A stretch of 64,000 nt of DNA from Methylobacterium sp. (GCF_019745455.1 NZ_JAIETD010000040.1:1-64000); one strand, 5' to 3'. Shown: positions 45,530 to 57,750, counted from the first letter of the stretch. Made by a program: numbers and translations. The notes: generated by a model not told the origin, from the letters alone.

Positions 45530-46003
45530 ATGAGCACCGTCACGGAACGCCTGGCCGAACTCGGCCTCACCCTGCCCAAGGCCGCGGCCCCGGTGGCGAA
45601 TTACGTCCCCTTCATCCGCAGCGGCAACCTCGTTATCGTTTCCGGCCAGATCTGCTTCGGCCTCGATGGCACCCTTGCGGCTGATCACAAGGGCAAGCTC
45701 GGCGCCGAGGTCACGGCCGAGGCGGGGCTGGAAGCGGCCAAGCTCTGTGCCCTCAACGTGCTGGCACAGGTCCAGGCGGCGGTGGGCGACCTCGATCATG
45801 GCGTCGTCCAGTGCCTGCGTCTCGGCGGCTTCATCAACGCCGCCCCCGGCTTCCACGCCCTGGCGCCCATCATGAATGGCGCCTCCGACCTGATGGTGGC
45901 TGTGCTCGGCGACCGCGGCCGCCACGCCCGTTCCACCGTCGGGGTCGCCGGCCTGCCCCTCGACGCCGCCGTCGAGGTCGAGGCGATGTTCGAGGTGAAG
46001 TGA
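45530..46003 (+). CDS. RidA family protein
   Basis: A 157-residue RidA/YjgF-like enamine/imine deaminase relative (YjgF-YER057c-UK114 fold, long subfamily). Motifs are V-P-F-I-R-S-G-N-L-V-I-V-S-G-Q-I-C, A-A-K-L-C-A-L-N-V-L-A-Q-V, and R-S-T-V-G-V-A-G-L-P-L-D-A-A-V-E-V-E. The arginine R135 in A-R-S-T-V-G corresponds to the carboxylate-binding arginine of active members. The start ATG follows A-C-A-C-C-C-G-C-C-T and is placed by the family N-terminus. The glycerophosphodiesterase starts nine bases after the stop. Confidence 0.9.
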   Translation: MSTVTERLAELGLTLPKAAAPVANYVPFIRSGNLVIVSGQICFGLDGTLAADHKGKLGAEVTAEAGLEAAKLCALNVLAQVQAAVGDLDHGVVQCLRLGGFINAAPGFHALAPIMNGASDLMVAVLGDRGRHARSTVGVAGLPLDAAVEVEAMFEVK

Positions 46004-46011
46004 GGCGTGGG

Positions 46012-46770
46012 ATGGGCGTGACCATGAACGCCCCCGCCTGGCTCACGGCGCGGCCGATCGCCCATCGCGGCCTGCACGATCGCGCCGCCGGCATCCCGGA
46101 GAACACCTGCGCGGCGGCGCGAGCCGCCATCGCCGGCGGCTACGCGATCGAATGCGACGTCCAGCTCAGCGCCGATGGCGAGGCGATGGTGTTCCACGAC
46201 GACGCCCTCGGGCGCTTGACCGAGGCCACCGACCCGATCGGAACGCGCAGCGCATCGGATCTCGCCGGCCTCGCCATCGCCGGGACGAGCGAGCGCATCC
46301 CGACGCTGGCGGACTTCCTCTCGATCATCGCCGGGCAGGTGCCGATCGTGATCGAGGTGAAGTCGCGCTTCTCCGGTGACCTCCGCCTGACGCGGCGGGT
46401 CGTCGACGTGGTCTCCCCGTATGACGGCCCGGCGGCGGTCAAATCCTTCGATCCGGCCGTCGTCGCGGCACTCGCCGAGCTTGCGCCCGCGATCCCGCGC
46501 GGGATGGTCGGCGAGTCGAATCAGGACGATGCGTCCTACGCGAGCCTGAGCCCGAGCTTTCGCCGCTCGCTCGCCAACCTCCTGCATCTCGGCGAGACCC
46601 GGCCCCACTTTCTGTCCTGGCGCGTCGACGACCTGCCCTGCGCCGCCACCTTCCTCTGCCGCCACCTCGCCGGCATGCCGCTGATGACGTGGACGGTGCG
46701 CAACCAGGACCACCGGGCGCTGGCCGCGGCCCATTCCGACCAGATGGTGTTCGAGGGATTCCGGCCTTGA
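46012..46770 (+). CDS. Glycerophosphodiester phosphodiesterase family protein
   Basis: A 252-residue cytosolic TIM-barrel GDPD enzyme hydrolysing glycerophosphodiesters. Active-site motifs are P-I-A-H-R-G ... P-E-N-T, E-C-D-V-Q-L-S-A-D-G-E-A-M-V-F-H-D-D (the two acids and the catalytic His) and I-V-I-E-V-K-S. Near the end T-W-T-V-R-N is typical. No signal peptide is seen. An alternative start at 46024 (M-N-A-P) has similar support. The close spacing with ridA implies co-transcription. Confidence 0.9.
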   Translation: MGVTMNAPAWLTARPIAHRGLHDRAAGIPENTCAAARAAIAGGYAIECDVQLSADGEAMVFHDDALGRLTEATDPIGTRSASDLAGLAIAGTSERIPTLADFLSIIAGQVPIVIEVKSRFSGDLRLTRRVVDVVSPYDGPAAVKSFDPAVVAALAELAPAIPRGMVGESNQDDASYASLSPSFRRSLANLLHLGETRPHFLSWRVDDLPCAATFLCRHLAGMPLMTWTVRNQDHRALAAAHSDQMVFEGFRP

Positions 46771-46847
46771 GGCTTCCAGGTCGCCCGTGGCCATAGGCGA
46801 CCCTATGGCCGCTTGCCCCTCGCCCACCTGCCATTAGATTGCTGGCC

Positions 46848-48083
46848 ATGGAGAAACCGGGCGATGCGGCCAGGGCCGCGCCAGAGTTGCAGGTGCGGCC
46901 GCTGACGGGCCTCGCCCAGATCCCAGCCGCGGATTGGGATGCCTGCGCCACCTCGCCCGAGACTCTGGCAGCCGGCGACGAGACCCACAACCCCTTCCTG
47001 TCCCATGCGTTTCTCTCCGCATTGGAGGATTCAGGGTGCGTCTCCCGCCGCTCCGGCTGGATGCCGCTGCATGTCCGTGTCGAGTGCGAGGGGAAGCTCG
47101 TCGGCGTGGCGCCCTGCTACCTGAAGTCCCACAGCCAGGGCGAGTACGTGTTCGATCACGGCTGGGCCGACGCCTACGAACGGGCCGGCGGCAGCTATTA
47201 TCCGAAGCTCCAGGTCAGCGTGCCGTTCACGCCGGTGACGGGCCCGCGCTTCCTGATCGCGCCGGGGCAGGATGTCGAGCTGGCGACCTCCGCCCTCGTC
47301 GCCGGACTTCGCGCCCTCAGGCAGGAGACGGAGGCCTCCTCGATCCACGTCACCTTCATGCAGGAGCGCGAATGGGCCGCCGCCGGCGCTCTGGGCTTCC
47401 TGCAGAGGGTCGACCAGCAATTCCACTGGGACAATGCCGGCTACGCCGGTTTCGAGGATTTCCTCGGGGCTTTGGCATCCCGCAAGCGAAAGGCGATCCG
47501 GCGCGAGCGCCGCGACGCGCTGACCAACGGCATCACCATCGAACACCTCACCGGCGCCGACCTCACCGAGGAGGTCTGGGACGCGTTCTACGGCTTCTAC
47601 GTCGATACCGGCGCCCGCAAATGGGGCAGGCCCTACCTCAACCGGCGGTTCTTCGCGCTCATCGGCGAGCGGATGCCGGAGCGCGTCCTGCTGGTCATGG
47701 CGAAACGCGAGGGCCGCTACATCGCCGGCGCGATCAACTTCATCGGCGATGCCGCCCTCTACGGCCGCAACTGGGGCTGCTCGGAGGATCATCCCTTCCT
47801 GCATTTCGAGGTCTGCTACTATCAGGCCATCGATTTCGCGATCGCGCGCGGGTTGAGGCGGGTCGAGGCCGGCGCTCAGGGCGAGCACAAGCTCGCCCGC
47901 GGCTATCGCCCGGTGATCATGCACTCGGCTCATGATATCGCCGATCCGGGCCTGCGCCGTGCGGTGGCGGATTATTTGGCGCGCGAGCGCGCGCACATCG
48001 TCGAGGTGGCCGGCGCCCTCGACACCCTGACGCCGTTCCGCCGCGGCGAGGCGCTTGGATCGTCCAGCGAGGAGAGCGAATGA
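46848..48083 (+). CDS. FemAB/GNAT-like protein (DUF482, peptidogalycan biosynthesis)
   Basis: A protein of about 411 residues in the DUF482 family, often named 'peptidogalycan biosynthesis/recognition'. It is a double GNAT-fold protein related to FemAB aminoacyl transferases. Distinctive stretches are E-T-H-N-P-F-L-S-H-A-F-L-S-A-L-E, F-D-H-G-W-A-D-A-Y-E-R-A-G-G-x-Y-Y-P-K-L-Q, S-R-K-R-K-A-I-R-R-E-R and A-G-A-Q-G-E-H-K-L-A-R-G-Y-R-P. The true substrate is unproven. The start is 46848 (M-E-K-P) or 46839. Its stop overlaps the next start (ATGA, 48080-48083). Confidence 0.85.
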   Translation: MEKPGDAARAAPELQVRPLTGLAQIPAADWDACATSPETLAAGDETHNPFLSHAFLSALEDSGCVSRRSGWMPLHVRVECEGKLVGVAPCYLKSHSQGEYVFDHGWADAYERAGGSYYPKLQVSVPFTPVTGPRFLIAPGQDVELATSALVAGLRALRQETEASSIHVTFMQEREWAAAGALGFLQRVDQQFHWDNAGYAGFEDFLGALASRKRKAIRRERRDALTNGITIEHLTGADLTEEVWDAFYGFYVDTGARKWGRPYLNRRFFALIGERMPERVLLVMAKREGRYIAGAINFIGDAALYGRNWGCSEDHPFLHFEVCYYQAIDFAIARGLRRVEAGAQGEHKLARGYRPVIMHSAHDIADPGLRRAVADYLARERAHIVEVAGALDTLTPFRRGEALGSSSEESE

Positions 48084-49249
48084 ACACGATCGACCGCATC
48101 GGCACCTATGCCGCGGAACTCACCGCCCTGAGGCGCGATCTCCACGCCCATCCCGAACTCGGCTTCGAGGAGGTGCGCACCTCGGGCGTCGTGGCGGAGC
48201 AGTTGGAGCGGTTCGGGATCGCGGTGCATCGCGGCATCGGCGGCACCGGGCTCGTCGGCGTGCTGGAGGGGCGCTCCGCCAATGGCCGCCGCATCGGGCT
48301 GCGGGCCGACATGGACGCGCTGCCGATCGAGGAGGCGACCAACCTTCCCTATCGCTCGACGATCCCCGGAAAGATGCATGCCTGCGGTCATGACGGCCAC
48401 ACCACCATGCTGGTCGGCGCCGCGCGCTACCTCGCCGAGACCCGCGATTTCGACGGGACCGCGCTCTTCATCTTCCAGCCGGCCGAGGAGGGCTTGGGCG
48501 GCGCCCGGGCGATGATCGCCGACGGGTTGTTCGAGCGGTTCCCCTGCGACGAGGTCTACGGCCTTCACAACGCTCCCAACGTTCCGCGCGGTCGCATGCA
48601 TATGCGCCAGGGCCCGGCGATGGCGGCAGCCGATTTCTTCGACATCCGCGTCATCGGCCGCGGCGCTCACGGCGCCCAGCCCCATCGCGGGATCGACCCG
48701 ATCCTCGTCGCCACGGCCCTCGCCCAGGCGATGCAGTCGATCGTCTCGCGCAATGCCAACCCGCTCGAGAGCGCGGTCCTTTCGATCACGCAGATCCATG
48801 CAGGAGCCGCCTACAACGTCATTCCCGAGGAGGCGCATCTCGCCGGCACCATTCGGACCTTCGATCCGGAGCTGCGCCGACTGATTTCGGCCCGCATCCG
48901 CGAACTCGCCGCAGGCCTCGCATCCGCCTATGGCGCGACCATCGAGGTCGAGATCCGCGACGTGTTCTCGGTGCTGGTCAACAGCCCGGCCCAGACCGCG
49001 GCGGCCGCGGAGATCGCCCGCGAGCTGTTCGGCGCGGAGTCGGTCGACGATTCCGCCCGCCCCCATATGGGCAGCGAGGATTTCGCCGACATGATCGCGG
49101 CGGTACCCGGCGCCTATGCCTGGATCGGCATGGATACCGGGCCGAACCTGCACAATGCGGCCTATGATTTCGACGACCGCATCATTCCACTCGGCAGCGC
49201 CTACCTCGCCAGCCTCGTCGAGCGCCGCACCGGAGCCTCGATCGCGTGA
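48080..49249 (+). CDS. M20 amidohydrolase (hippurate hydrolase-like)
   Basis: A 389-residue metal-dependent aminoacylase, subfamily M20D. Motifs are H-A-H-P-E-L-G-F-E-E, A-D-M-D-A-L-P-I, H-A-C-G-H-D-G-H-T-T-M, Q-P-A-E-E-G-L-G-G-A and H-M-G-S-E-D-F-A-D-M, so all expected zinc ligands and the catalytic Glu are present. It cleaves N-acyl amino acids or indole-amino acid conjugates in relatives; the substrate here is not known. Start and stop both overlap neighbours (ATGA before, GTGA after), so it is translationally coupled within a five-gene unit. Confidence 0.9.
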   Translation: MNTIDRIGTYAAELTALRRDLHAHPELGFEEVRTSGVVAEQLERFGIAVHRGIGGTGLVGVLEGRSANGRRIGLRADMDALPIEEATNLPYRSTIPGKMHACGHDGHTTMLVGAARYLAETRDFDGTALFIFQPAEEGLGGARAMIADGLFERFPCDEVYGLHNAPNVPRGRMHMRQGPAMAAADFFDIRVIGRGAHGAQPHRGIDPILVATALAQAMQSIVSRNANPLESAVLSITQIHAGAAYNVIPEEAHLAGTIRTFDPELRRLISARIRELAAGLASAYGATIEVEIRDVFSVLVNSPAQTAAAAEIARELFGAESVDDSARPHMGSEDFADMIAAVPGAYAWIGMDTGPNLHNAAYDFDDRIIPLGSAYLASLVERRTGASIA

Positions 49250-49740
49250 CATCTCTCTACGACCTCGCGCCGAGGAGCGCCGACGGCGCGCCCTATCCGC
49301 TGGCCCAGCATCGCGGAAAGGTTCTGCTCATCGTCAACACCGCCTCGAAATGCGGGTTCACGCCGCAATACGAGGGGCTGGAGGCCTTGTGGCGGCGCCA
49401 TCGCGCTGATGGGCTCGTGGTGCTCGGCTTTCCCTGCAACCAGTTCGGCGCGCAGGAGCCGGGCGATTCCGAGGAGATCTCGCGATTCTGCAGCCTCACC
49501 TACGATGTCAGCTTTCCCCTGATGGCGAAGGTCGCGGTCAACGGGCCTGAGACGGACCCGGTCTTCGGCTATCTGAAGAGCGAGAAGAAGGGCTTGCTCG
49601 GCACTGCCGGCATCAAGTGGAACTTCACCAAGTTCCTCGTGGGGCGGGACGGCCGCGTCATCGGCCGCTACCCGCCCCAGACCAAGCCGGCCGACCTCGA
49701 AGGCGAGATCGCGAAGGCCCTGGCCGAGCCGGGGCCCTGA
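49246..49740 (+). CDS. Glutathione peroxidase (BsaA type)
   Basis: A 164-residue thiol peroxidase. The peroxidatic cysteine is C36 in N-T-A-S-K-C-G-F-T-P-Q-Y. The family's Gln and Trp sit in C-N-Q-F-G-A-Q-E-P-G and K-W-N-F-T-K-F-L-V. It is a cysteine, not selenocysteine, enzyme, and in most relatives it is thioredoxin-dependent. The start is a GTG that overlaps the previous stop (GTGA), which indicates re-initiation. Confidence 0.92.
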   Translation: MTSLYDLAPRSADGAPYPLAQHRGKVLLIVNTASKCGFTPQYEGLEALWRRHRADGLVVLGFPCNQFGAQEPGDSEEISRFCSLTYDVSFPLMAKVAVNGPETDPVFGYLKSEKKGLLGTAGIKWNFTKFLVGRDGRVIGRYPPQTKPADLEGEIAKALAEPGP

Positions 49741-49746
49741 GGCTCG

Positions 49747-50703
49747 TCAGGCGGGCATAGCCAGGGCCTGCTGGCGGGACTGCACCTCGATGAAGATCCG
49801 CGTCACGGTGGGATGGCGCTGCTTCAGCCCGGTCTCCAGACGCGAGACCATGGCCTCGATCTCGTCCGCCCGCAGGCTGTCGTCCATGTCGAGGCTGACA
49901 TTCACCAGGATATCGGCCGGCCCGAGATGCTGCGTCAGCACGGCGTTGACGGCGCAGACCCCGGGCTCGGCATGCATGGCGGCGTGGATGTCGGAGACGA
50001 GCTCGGGATCGGCCGCCTCGCCGACGAGAAGGCCGTGCGTCTCGATCATCAGGAAGGCCGCCATGCCCACCAGGATGAGGCCGATCCCGATGGAGGCCCA
50101 GCCGTCCAGGGCCGGCGCATCGAGGACATGGGCCAGGACCACGCCGGCAAAGGCGACGATGAGGCCCAGAAGCGCGGCGACATCCTCGACGAGCACCGTG
50201 AACAGGGCCGGGTCCTTGCTGCGGCGGATCGCGGTGATGGGAGAGCGGCCGCCCTTCTCGGCCCAGAACGCCCTCATGGCGACGAGGCAGGAATAGCTCT
50301 CCGCCGCCAGCGCGAAGCCGAGGATCGCGAGGTTGACCCAGATGCCCGGGACCGTGCGGCCACCGATCACCGCATCCGCCGGGGCTTCCGGATAGTGGAT
50401 CTTGTGAATGCCCTCGTAGATCGCGAAGGCGCCGCCGCCGAGGAAGATGAACAGCGCGACGATGAAGGCGTAGAAATAGATTTCGCGGCCGTAGCCGTAG
50501 GGGTGACGCGCATCCGCCCGGCGCTTGGCGCGCTTGAGGCCCACCAGCAGCAGGATCTGGTTGGCGGTGTCGACGAGGGAATGGACTCCCTCCGCCAGCA
50601 TCGCCGAGCTTCCGGTGAAAATGGCGCCGAAGAATTTCGCGGCGGCGATGGCGAGGTTGGCGCCGGCCGCGGTGTAGATCGCGGCGTTGCTCTCATGGGC
50701 CAT
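49747..50703 (-). CDS. Cation diffusion facilitator (CDF) metal exporter
   Basis: A 318-residue inner-membrane transporter. About six spans begin at residue 7. Helix 2 has the S-S-A-M-L-A-E-G-V-H-S-L-V-D-T-A-N-Q signature; helix 5 carries V-E-D-V-A-A-L. In place of the usual helix 2/5 H-D/D-D tetrad these positions read E-H/E-D, as in the subfamily annotated as 'cation diffusion facilitator, YdfM/TMEM163-like'. The C-terminal cytosolic domain (D-D-S-L-R-A-D-E-I-E) is full. Likely metals are Zn, Mn or Fe, not predictable. The start at 50703 is set by M-A-H-E-S-N. Confidence 0.87.
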   Translation of the reverse strand: MAHESNAAIYTAAGANLAIAAAKFFGAIFTGSSAMLAEGVHSLVDTANQILLLVGLKRAKRRADARHPYGYGREIYFYAFIVALFIFLGGGAFAIYEGIHKIHYPEAPADAVIGGRTVPGIWVNLAILGFALAAESYSCLVAMRAFWAEKGGRSPITAIRRSKDPALFTVLVEDVAALLGLIVAFAGVVLAHVLDAPALDGWASIGIGLILVGMAAFLMIETHGLLVGEAADPELVSDIHAAMHAEPGVCAVNAVLTQHLGPADILVNVSLDMDDSLRADEIEAMVSRLETGLKQRHPTVTRIFIEVQSRQQALAMPA

Positions 50704-50838
50704 GCGGGTGGTCGTCTCCTCGTCCGTCCCGACGCGAACGCATGGCGAGCGGCCATTGTTCGTCAGATCCGAGCCGGAGTGGACGCGGCGGGGCCGCCTG
50801 TGCATCGTGCCGGCCCTGGAGCATGCCGGAGCCGCCAC

Positions 50839-51270
50839 ATGACCACTGCCTACGATCCCGATAACGTCTTCGCCAAAATCCTGCGCGGCGAGATCCCGGC
50901 TCACCGCGTCTTTGAGGATGCCGACACCCTCGCCTTCATGGACGTGATGCCCCAGGCCGAGGGACACACCCTGGTCATCCCCAAAGCCCCCGCCCGTGGG
51001 CTCCTCGATGCCGAGTCTGCCTCGCTCGCCTCAACCATGGCGACGGTCCAGCGCGTTGCAAGGGCGGTGAAGACCGCCTTCAGGGCCGACGGCCTGACGA
51101 TTCTCCAGTATAACGAGCCGGCGGGCGGGCAGACGGTGTTCCACCTTCACGTCCACATCCTGCCCCGCCATACGGGGGTGGCGCTGACCGGCCATACCGG
51201 CCGCATGGCAGAGCCTATTCAGCTTGCCGAGCATGCGGCGCGAATTCGGAAGGTGTTGGAGGCGGGATGA
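50839..51270 (+). CDS. HIT family nucleotide hydrolase
   Basis: A 143-residue histidine-triad protein of the Hint/HinT branch. The triad H-L-H-V-H is at residues 102-106, the N-terminal part has F-A-K-I-L-R-G-E-I-P-A-H-R-V-F-E-D, and the middle has M-P-Q-A-E-G-H-T-L-V-I-P-K. It hydrolyses AMP-amino acid or AMP-lysine phosphoramidates in relatives. The ATG at 50839 is the conventional start. The frame is open far upstream, but as an antisense shadow of the CDF gene. Confidence 0.92.
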   Translation: MTTAYDPDNVFAKILRGEIPAHRVFEDADTLAFMDVMPQAEGHTLVIPKAPARGLLDAESASLASTMATVQRVARAVKTAFRADGLTILQYNEPAGGQTVFHLHVHILPRHTGVALTGHTGRMAEPIQLAEHAARIRKVLEAG

Positions 51271-51390
51271 TTTCCGGCTAGGCGCGCGGTGCAGCGTCGC
51301 TGATCTTCGGACCGGGACGTCGCCGTGAGGCGCGGATCGAGGGACCGCGGGTTGGATGTTCTCCAGACGCACAGCCCTTCCAGGTCGACG

Positions 51391-51846
51391 CTAGGTCGCG
51401 CTCGCGTTCTGGACCTTGAGCAGTTCCGACAGCGTCTGCCGAAGGGCGGTGTTCTCGGCCTCGAGTTCGCTGACCCGCCGCTGAAGCTGTAAGATGGTGA
51501 CGGAATCATCCTTCGCGGGTGCAGGCTCGGGCAGTACCGATGCCGTCGCCGTGGGCGCCGGCACAGCGTTGAAACTCCGCTGGACCGCGCCGGCCGACTC
51601 GTCGGCGAACACGATGCCGACGCCGTCGCTGCGCCGCCAGCAGAGGCTCGACCGATAGGTCTTCTCCTTGGCCGGGATCAACAGATCGAAGCTATCAGGC
51701 AGGATCGCCGATTGGCTCAAAGCCAGGCGTGCCCCCGACGCGGACATGTCCCGAACGAGACAGTCCATGCTCGAAGCGCCGTTATTGAAGATGATGCGGC
51801 CCTTGAGGAACGTCCTCTGGCGCAATTCCCTGCGATGCTCCGACAT
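51391..51846 (-). CDS. PilZ-domain protein with C-terminal coiled coil
   Basis: A 151-residue cytosolic protein. An N-terminal PilZ-like domain begins R-R-E-L-R-Q-R-T-F-L-K-G-R-I-I-F and continues V-R-D-M-S-A-S-G-A-R-L-A-L, close to the c-di-GMP signature RxxxR ... [D/N]xSxxG. The R-x3-R spacing is kept (R6, R10), so ligand binding is plausible. After a Pro/Ala linker the tail (I-L-Q-L-Q-R-R-V-S-E-L-E-A-E-N-T-A-L-R-Q-T-L-S-E-L-L) is a leucine-heptad coiled coil. An earlier ATG (51891) would add 15 residues. Function and partner are unknown. Confidence 0.8.
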   Translation of the reverse strand: MSEHRRELRQRTFLKGRIIFNNGASSMDCLVRDMSASGARLALSQSAILPDSFDLLIPAKEKTYRSSLCWRRSDGVGIVFADESAGAVQRSFNAVPAPTATASVLPEPAPAKDDSVTILQLQRRVSELEAENTALRQTLSELLKVQNASAT

Positions 51847-51942
51847 GGCGTCGGTCTCCGGCTCCGTCGTGACCTGATGAGACACTTGCACAATTCACAT
51901 TAAGAAAAGTTGGATCGGAATAGCGATTAAGGCTTAAGTCCT

Positions 51943-52170
51943 TCAGCAAAAGCGCGAGTCCGGCGTCTGGAACAGATAGAAGCCGTTGAATCTAACTCCT
52001 GCCAGAGCCGCGACCTCGTCGAAGCCTGTCGGAACCTGATTTCCGGTATCGAGCTTGCCGTCGAAGGTCCAGCGCTCGCCGCTCAGAAAGCGCGGCACCG
52101 CCGAGGTCTCTGGGACCGCGCAGCACAGGCCGCGCGCACTCTTCAGGCAGAAGACATTGTAGCTCCGCAT
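51943..52170 (-). CDS. Hypothetical 75-residue protein
   Basis: A short frame (M-R-S-Y-N-V-F-C-L-K-S-A-R-G-L-C-C-A-V-P ... F-N-G-F-Y-L-F-Q-T-P-D-S-R-F-C) with four cysteines, one at the very C-terminus, and no signal peptide or membrane span. A central E-R-W-T-F-D-G-K stretch suggests a compact beta-fold. No family is recognised. Codon usage (G/C in third positions) matches the genome. It lies downstream of nadE on the same strand (67-bp gap), so it may share that transcript. Confidence 0.5.
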   Translation of the reverse strand: MRSYNVFCLKSARGLCCAVPETSAVPRFLSGERWTFDGKLDTGNQVPTGFDEVAALAGVRFNGFYLFQTPDSRFC

Positions 52171-52237
52171 CGCGTCCTCTCCGCTCGGCCACCCTCGCGT
52201 CGTCGAATCGCTGCTCAATGGGACCGTATCATGATCG

Positions 52238-54295
52238 TCAGGTTTCGGGGACGTTAAGGTCGAGCTCTTCGAGCCAAGCGCGGGCGTTTCCGTCCGAGGG
52301 CGCGCGCCAGTCGCCGCGTGGGGAAAGGGAGCCGCCGGCCGAGACCTTCGGCCCATTGGGAAGCGCGGATCGCTTGAACTGGCTGAAGCCGAAGAACCGC
52401 TTCAGGAACACGCCGAGCCAGGCCCGGATCTCGGGCAGGGCGTAGGCCCGACGCTTGTCGGGGGACATGTCCGGCGGCCACTCGCCGCTCGCCGCGTCTC
52501 CCCACGCATGGAGCGCCAGGAAAGCGATCTTCGAGGGTCGGAACCCGTGGCGCAGCGTATAGTAGAGGTTGAAGTCCTGAAGCGCGTAGGGGCCGATGGC
52601 GCTCTCCGTGCTCTGGGGCGTCGCGCCTTCTTCCACGGGCACGAGTTCGGGCGAGATCTCGGTGTCGAGGATCGCCTGCAGGATGATCCCTGCCTCGACC
52701 GAGAACAGCCCCTCGGCGATCACCCAGCGGATGAGATGCTGGATCAGGGTTTTGGGGACGCCGGCATTGACGCCGTAATGGCTCATCTGGTCGCCGACGC
52801 CGTAGGTACACCAGCCGAGTGCCAGCTCCGAAAGGTCGCCGGTGCCGATGACGATGGCACCGTTCTGGTTGGCGAGGCGGAACAGGTAGTCGGTGCGCAG
52901 GCCCGCCTGCACGTTCTCGAAGGTGACGTCGTAGACGGGCTCTCCGCGACCGAACGGGTGGCCCATGTCGGCGAGCATCTGCCGGGCCGCCGGGCGGATG
53001 TCGATCTCCTGGGCGCTGACGCCCAGCGCCGCCATCAGGGCGTGTGCGTTGGCCTTGGTGGCATCCGAGGTGGCGAAGCCCGGCAGCGTGTAGGCGAGGA
53101 TGCCGCTGCGAGGCAGTCCGAGCCGGTCGAAGGCCCGCGCCACCACGATGAGCGCGTGTGTGGAGTCGAGACCGCCCGAGACGCCGATCACCACCTTCGA
53201 CAGGCCGATGCTTTCGAGCCGCCGGGCAAGCCCCGCGACCTGGATGTTGTAGGCCTCGTAGCAATCCTGGGCGAGGCGGGTCCGGTCGGCCGGCACGAAG
53301 GGAAATCGCTCGATCTGCCGCATCAGGCCGAGGTCGACGGTCGGCGGATCGAGGCGGAAGGCGATCCTCCGCCAGGATCGCGGCTCGGCGCGGGCATTGT
53401 CCTCGAAGCTGCCCATCTGGAGCCGCTCCTGGGCGATGAGGTCGAGGTCGATATCGGCCAGCGTCACGACCGGATCGACCGGAAATCGCTCGCCCTCGGC
53501 GAGGCGCACGCCGAGCTCGTCGATGCTGGTCTGCCCGTCCCAGGACAGATCGGTAGTGGATTCGCCCGATCCCGCCGCCGCATACGCATAGGCGCAGAGG
53601 CAGCGCATCGAGGCCGCACGCGTCAGCATGGCTCGCGATTCCGCCCGGCCCACGGTGATCGGGCTGCCCGACGGGTTGACGATGAGTGTCGCCCCCGCGA
53701 GGGCCGCTCCCGTGCCGGGGCTCGAAGGCACCCAGAGGTCCTCGCAGATCTCGATCGCCAGGACGAGGCCGGGCAGGTCCGCGGCCGCGAACAGAAGATT
53801 GGTGCCGAACGGCACCTCGATCCCGCCGACGGTGATGATCTGTTCCGTGATGCCGGCGCCGGAGGCGAAGTGGCGCTTCTCGTAGAACTCGCGGTAATTC
53901 GGCAGGTAGCTCTTGGGCACGACGCCGAGAATCCTGCCGCGATGGATGGCGAGGGCGCAATTGTAGAGCCGCGAGCCCCAGCGCAGGGGGGCGCCGACGA
54001 CGAGAACCGGCGTCAGTTCCGACGAGGCGTCGACCAGGCTCAGGATCGCCGTCTCGACGGCATCGAGAAGCGTCGCCTGCAGGAACAGGTCCTCGATGGC
54101 ATAGGCCGAAATGCCGAGCTCGGGAAACACCGCGACCGCCGCGCCGGCCTCGTGGCAGCGTTGCGCCAGGCCGAGATGGGCCTCGACGTTGCGGCGCGGA
54201 TCTGCCGGCTCGCTGCGCCCCGTGCAGGCGGCGATCCGGGCGAAGCCCTGACGATAGAGCGACCGGAAGCTCTGCGCGGGAGAGGGCTGTTCCAA
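52238..54295 (-). CDS. nadE: Glutamine-dependent NAD+ synthetase
   Basis: Last step of NAD synthesis, 685 residues, large alpha-proteobacterial/mycobacterial type. The N-terminal nitrilase-like glutaminase has the Glu-Lys-Cys triad in V-F-P-E-L-G-I-S-A-Y, V-P-K-S-Y-L-P-N-Y-R-E-F-Y and A-I-E-I-C-E-D-L-W. The C-terminal synthetase has the P-loop G-V-S-G-G-L-D-S-T and the C-terminal F-G-F-S-Q-F-K-R-S-A-L-P-N-G-P-K. It can use glutamine nitrogen, which suits an organism with tight nitrogen control. Confidence 0.94.
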   Translation of the reverse strand: MEQPSPAQSFRSLYRQGFARIAACTGRSEPADPRRNVEAHLGLAQRCHEAGAAVAVFPELGISAYAIEDLFLQATLLDAVETAILSLVDASSELTPVLVVGAPLRWGSRLYNCALAIHRGRILGVVPKSYLPNYREFYEKRHFASGAGITEQIITVGGIEVPFGTNLLFAAADLPGLVLAIEICEDLWVPSSPGTGAALAGATLIVNPSGSPITVGRAESRAMLTRAASMRCLCAYAYAAAGSGESTTDLSWDGQTSIDELGVRLAEGERFPVDPVVTLADIDLDLIAQERLQMGSFEDNARAEPRSWRRIAFRLDPPTVDLGLMRQIERFPFVPADRTRLAQDCYEAYNIQVAGLARRLESIGLSKVVIGVSGGLDSTHALIVVARAFDRLGLPRSGILAYTLPGFATSDATKANAHALMAALGVSAQEIDIRPAARQMLADMGHPFGRGEPVYDVTFENVQAGLRTDYLFRLANQNGAIVIGTGDLSELALGWCTYGVGDQMSHYGVNAGVPKTLIQHLIRWVIAEGLFSVEAGIILQAILDTEISPELVPVEEGATPQSTESAIGPYALQDFNLYYTLRHGFRPSKIAFLALHAWGDAASGEWPPDMSPDKRRAYALPEIRAWLGVFLKRFFGFSQFKRSALPNGPKVSAGGSLSPRGDWRAPSDGNARAWLEELDLNVPET

Positions 54296-54553
54296 GGATG
54301 CGGCCTCCTCGACGACGATGGGCGGACCCTAGACCATGATGCAGGGAAGGGGAATCGGAGGTCCCAGGAAGATCATGCGCATCCAATAGCTTGGCGCGCG
54401 GCCTTGGTGCTGCGTGGAAGCGGCATCGGCGACAGTCGCGTCGATCGGCGATGCGAGAGGGGTTCGCACAAGCGTCTGTTAACGACGATAGGCCTAACTC
54501 AGCGTGAACCGCGCCATCGGGGGCGCGGACAGGTCTGAGTATAACCGGCAATC

Positions 54554-57661
<3,108 letters not shown>

Positions 57662-57697
57662 TCGAGGCCTCGGCTCGCCACGTCCCATAATCGCCAC

Positions 57698-57733
57698 AGG
57701 GCGGGGTTCTAAGCGGGATCCCGCCCTTCATTT
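57698..57733 (+). terminator. Terminator-like hairpin after ftsK
   Basis: An 8-bp inverted repeat AGGGCGGG/CCCGCCCT (57698-57705 and 57720-57727) is followed by TCATTT. It lies in the ftsK-lolA gap and may partly uncouple the two. Confidence 0.55.
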
Positions 57734-57750
57734 CAGGAGCACGCCGCACG

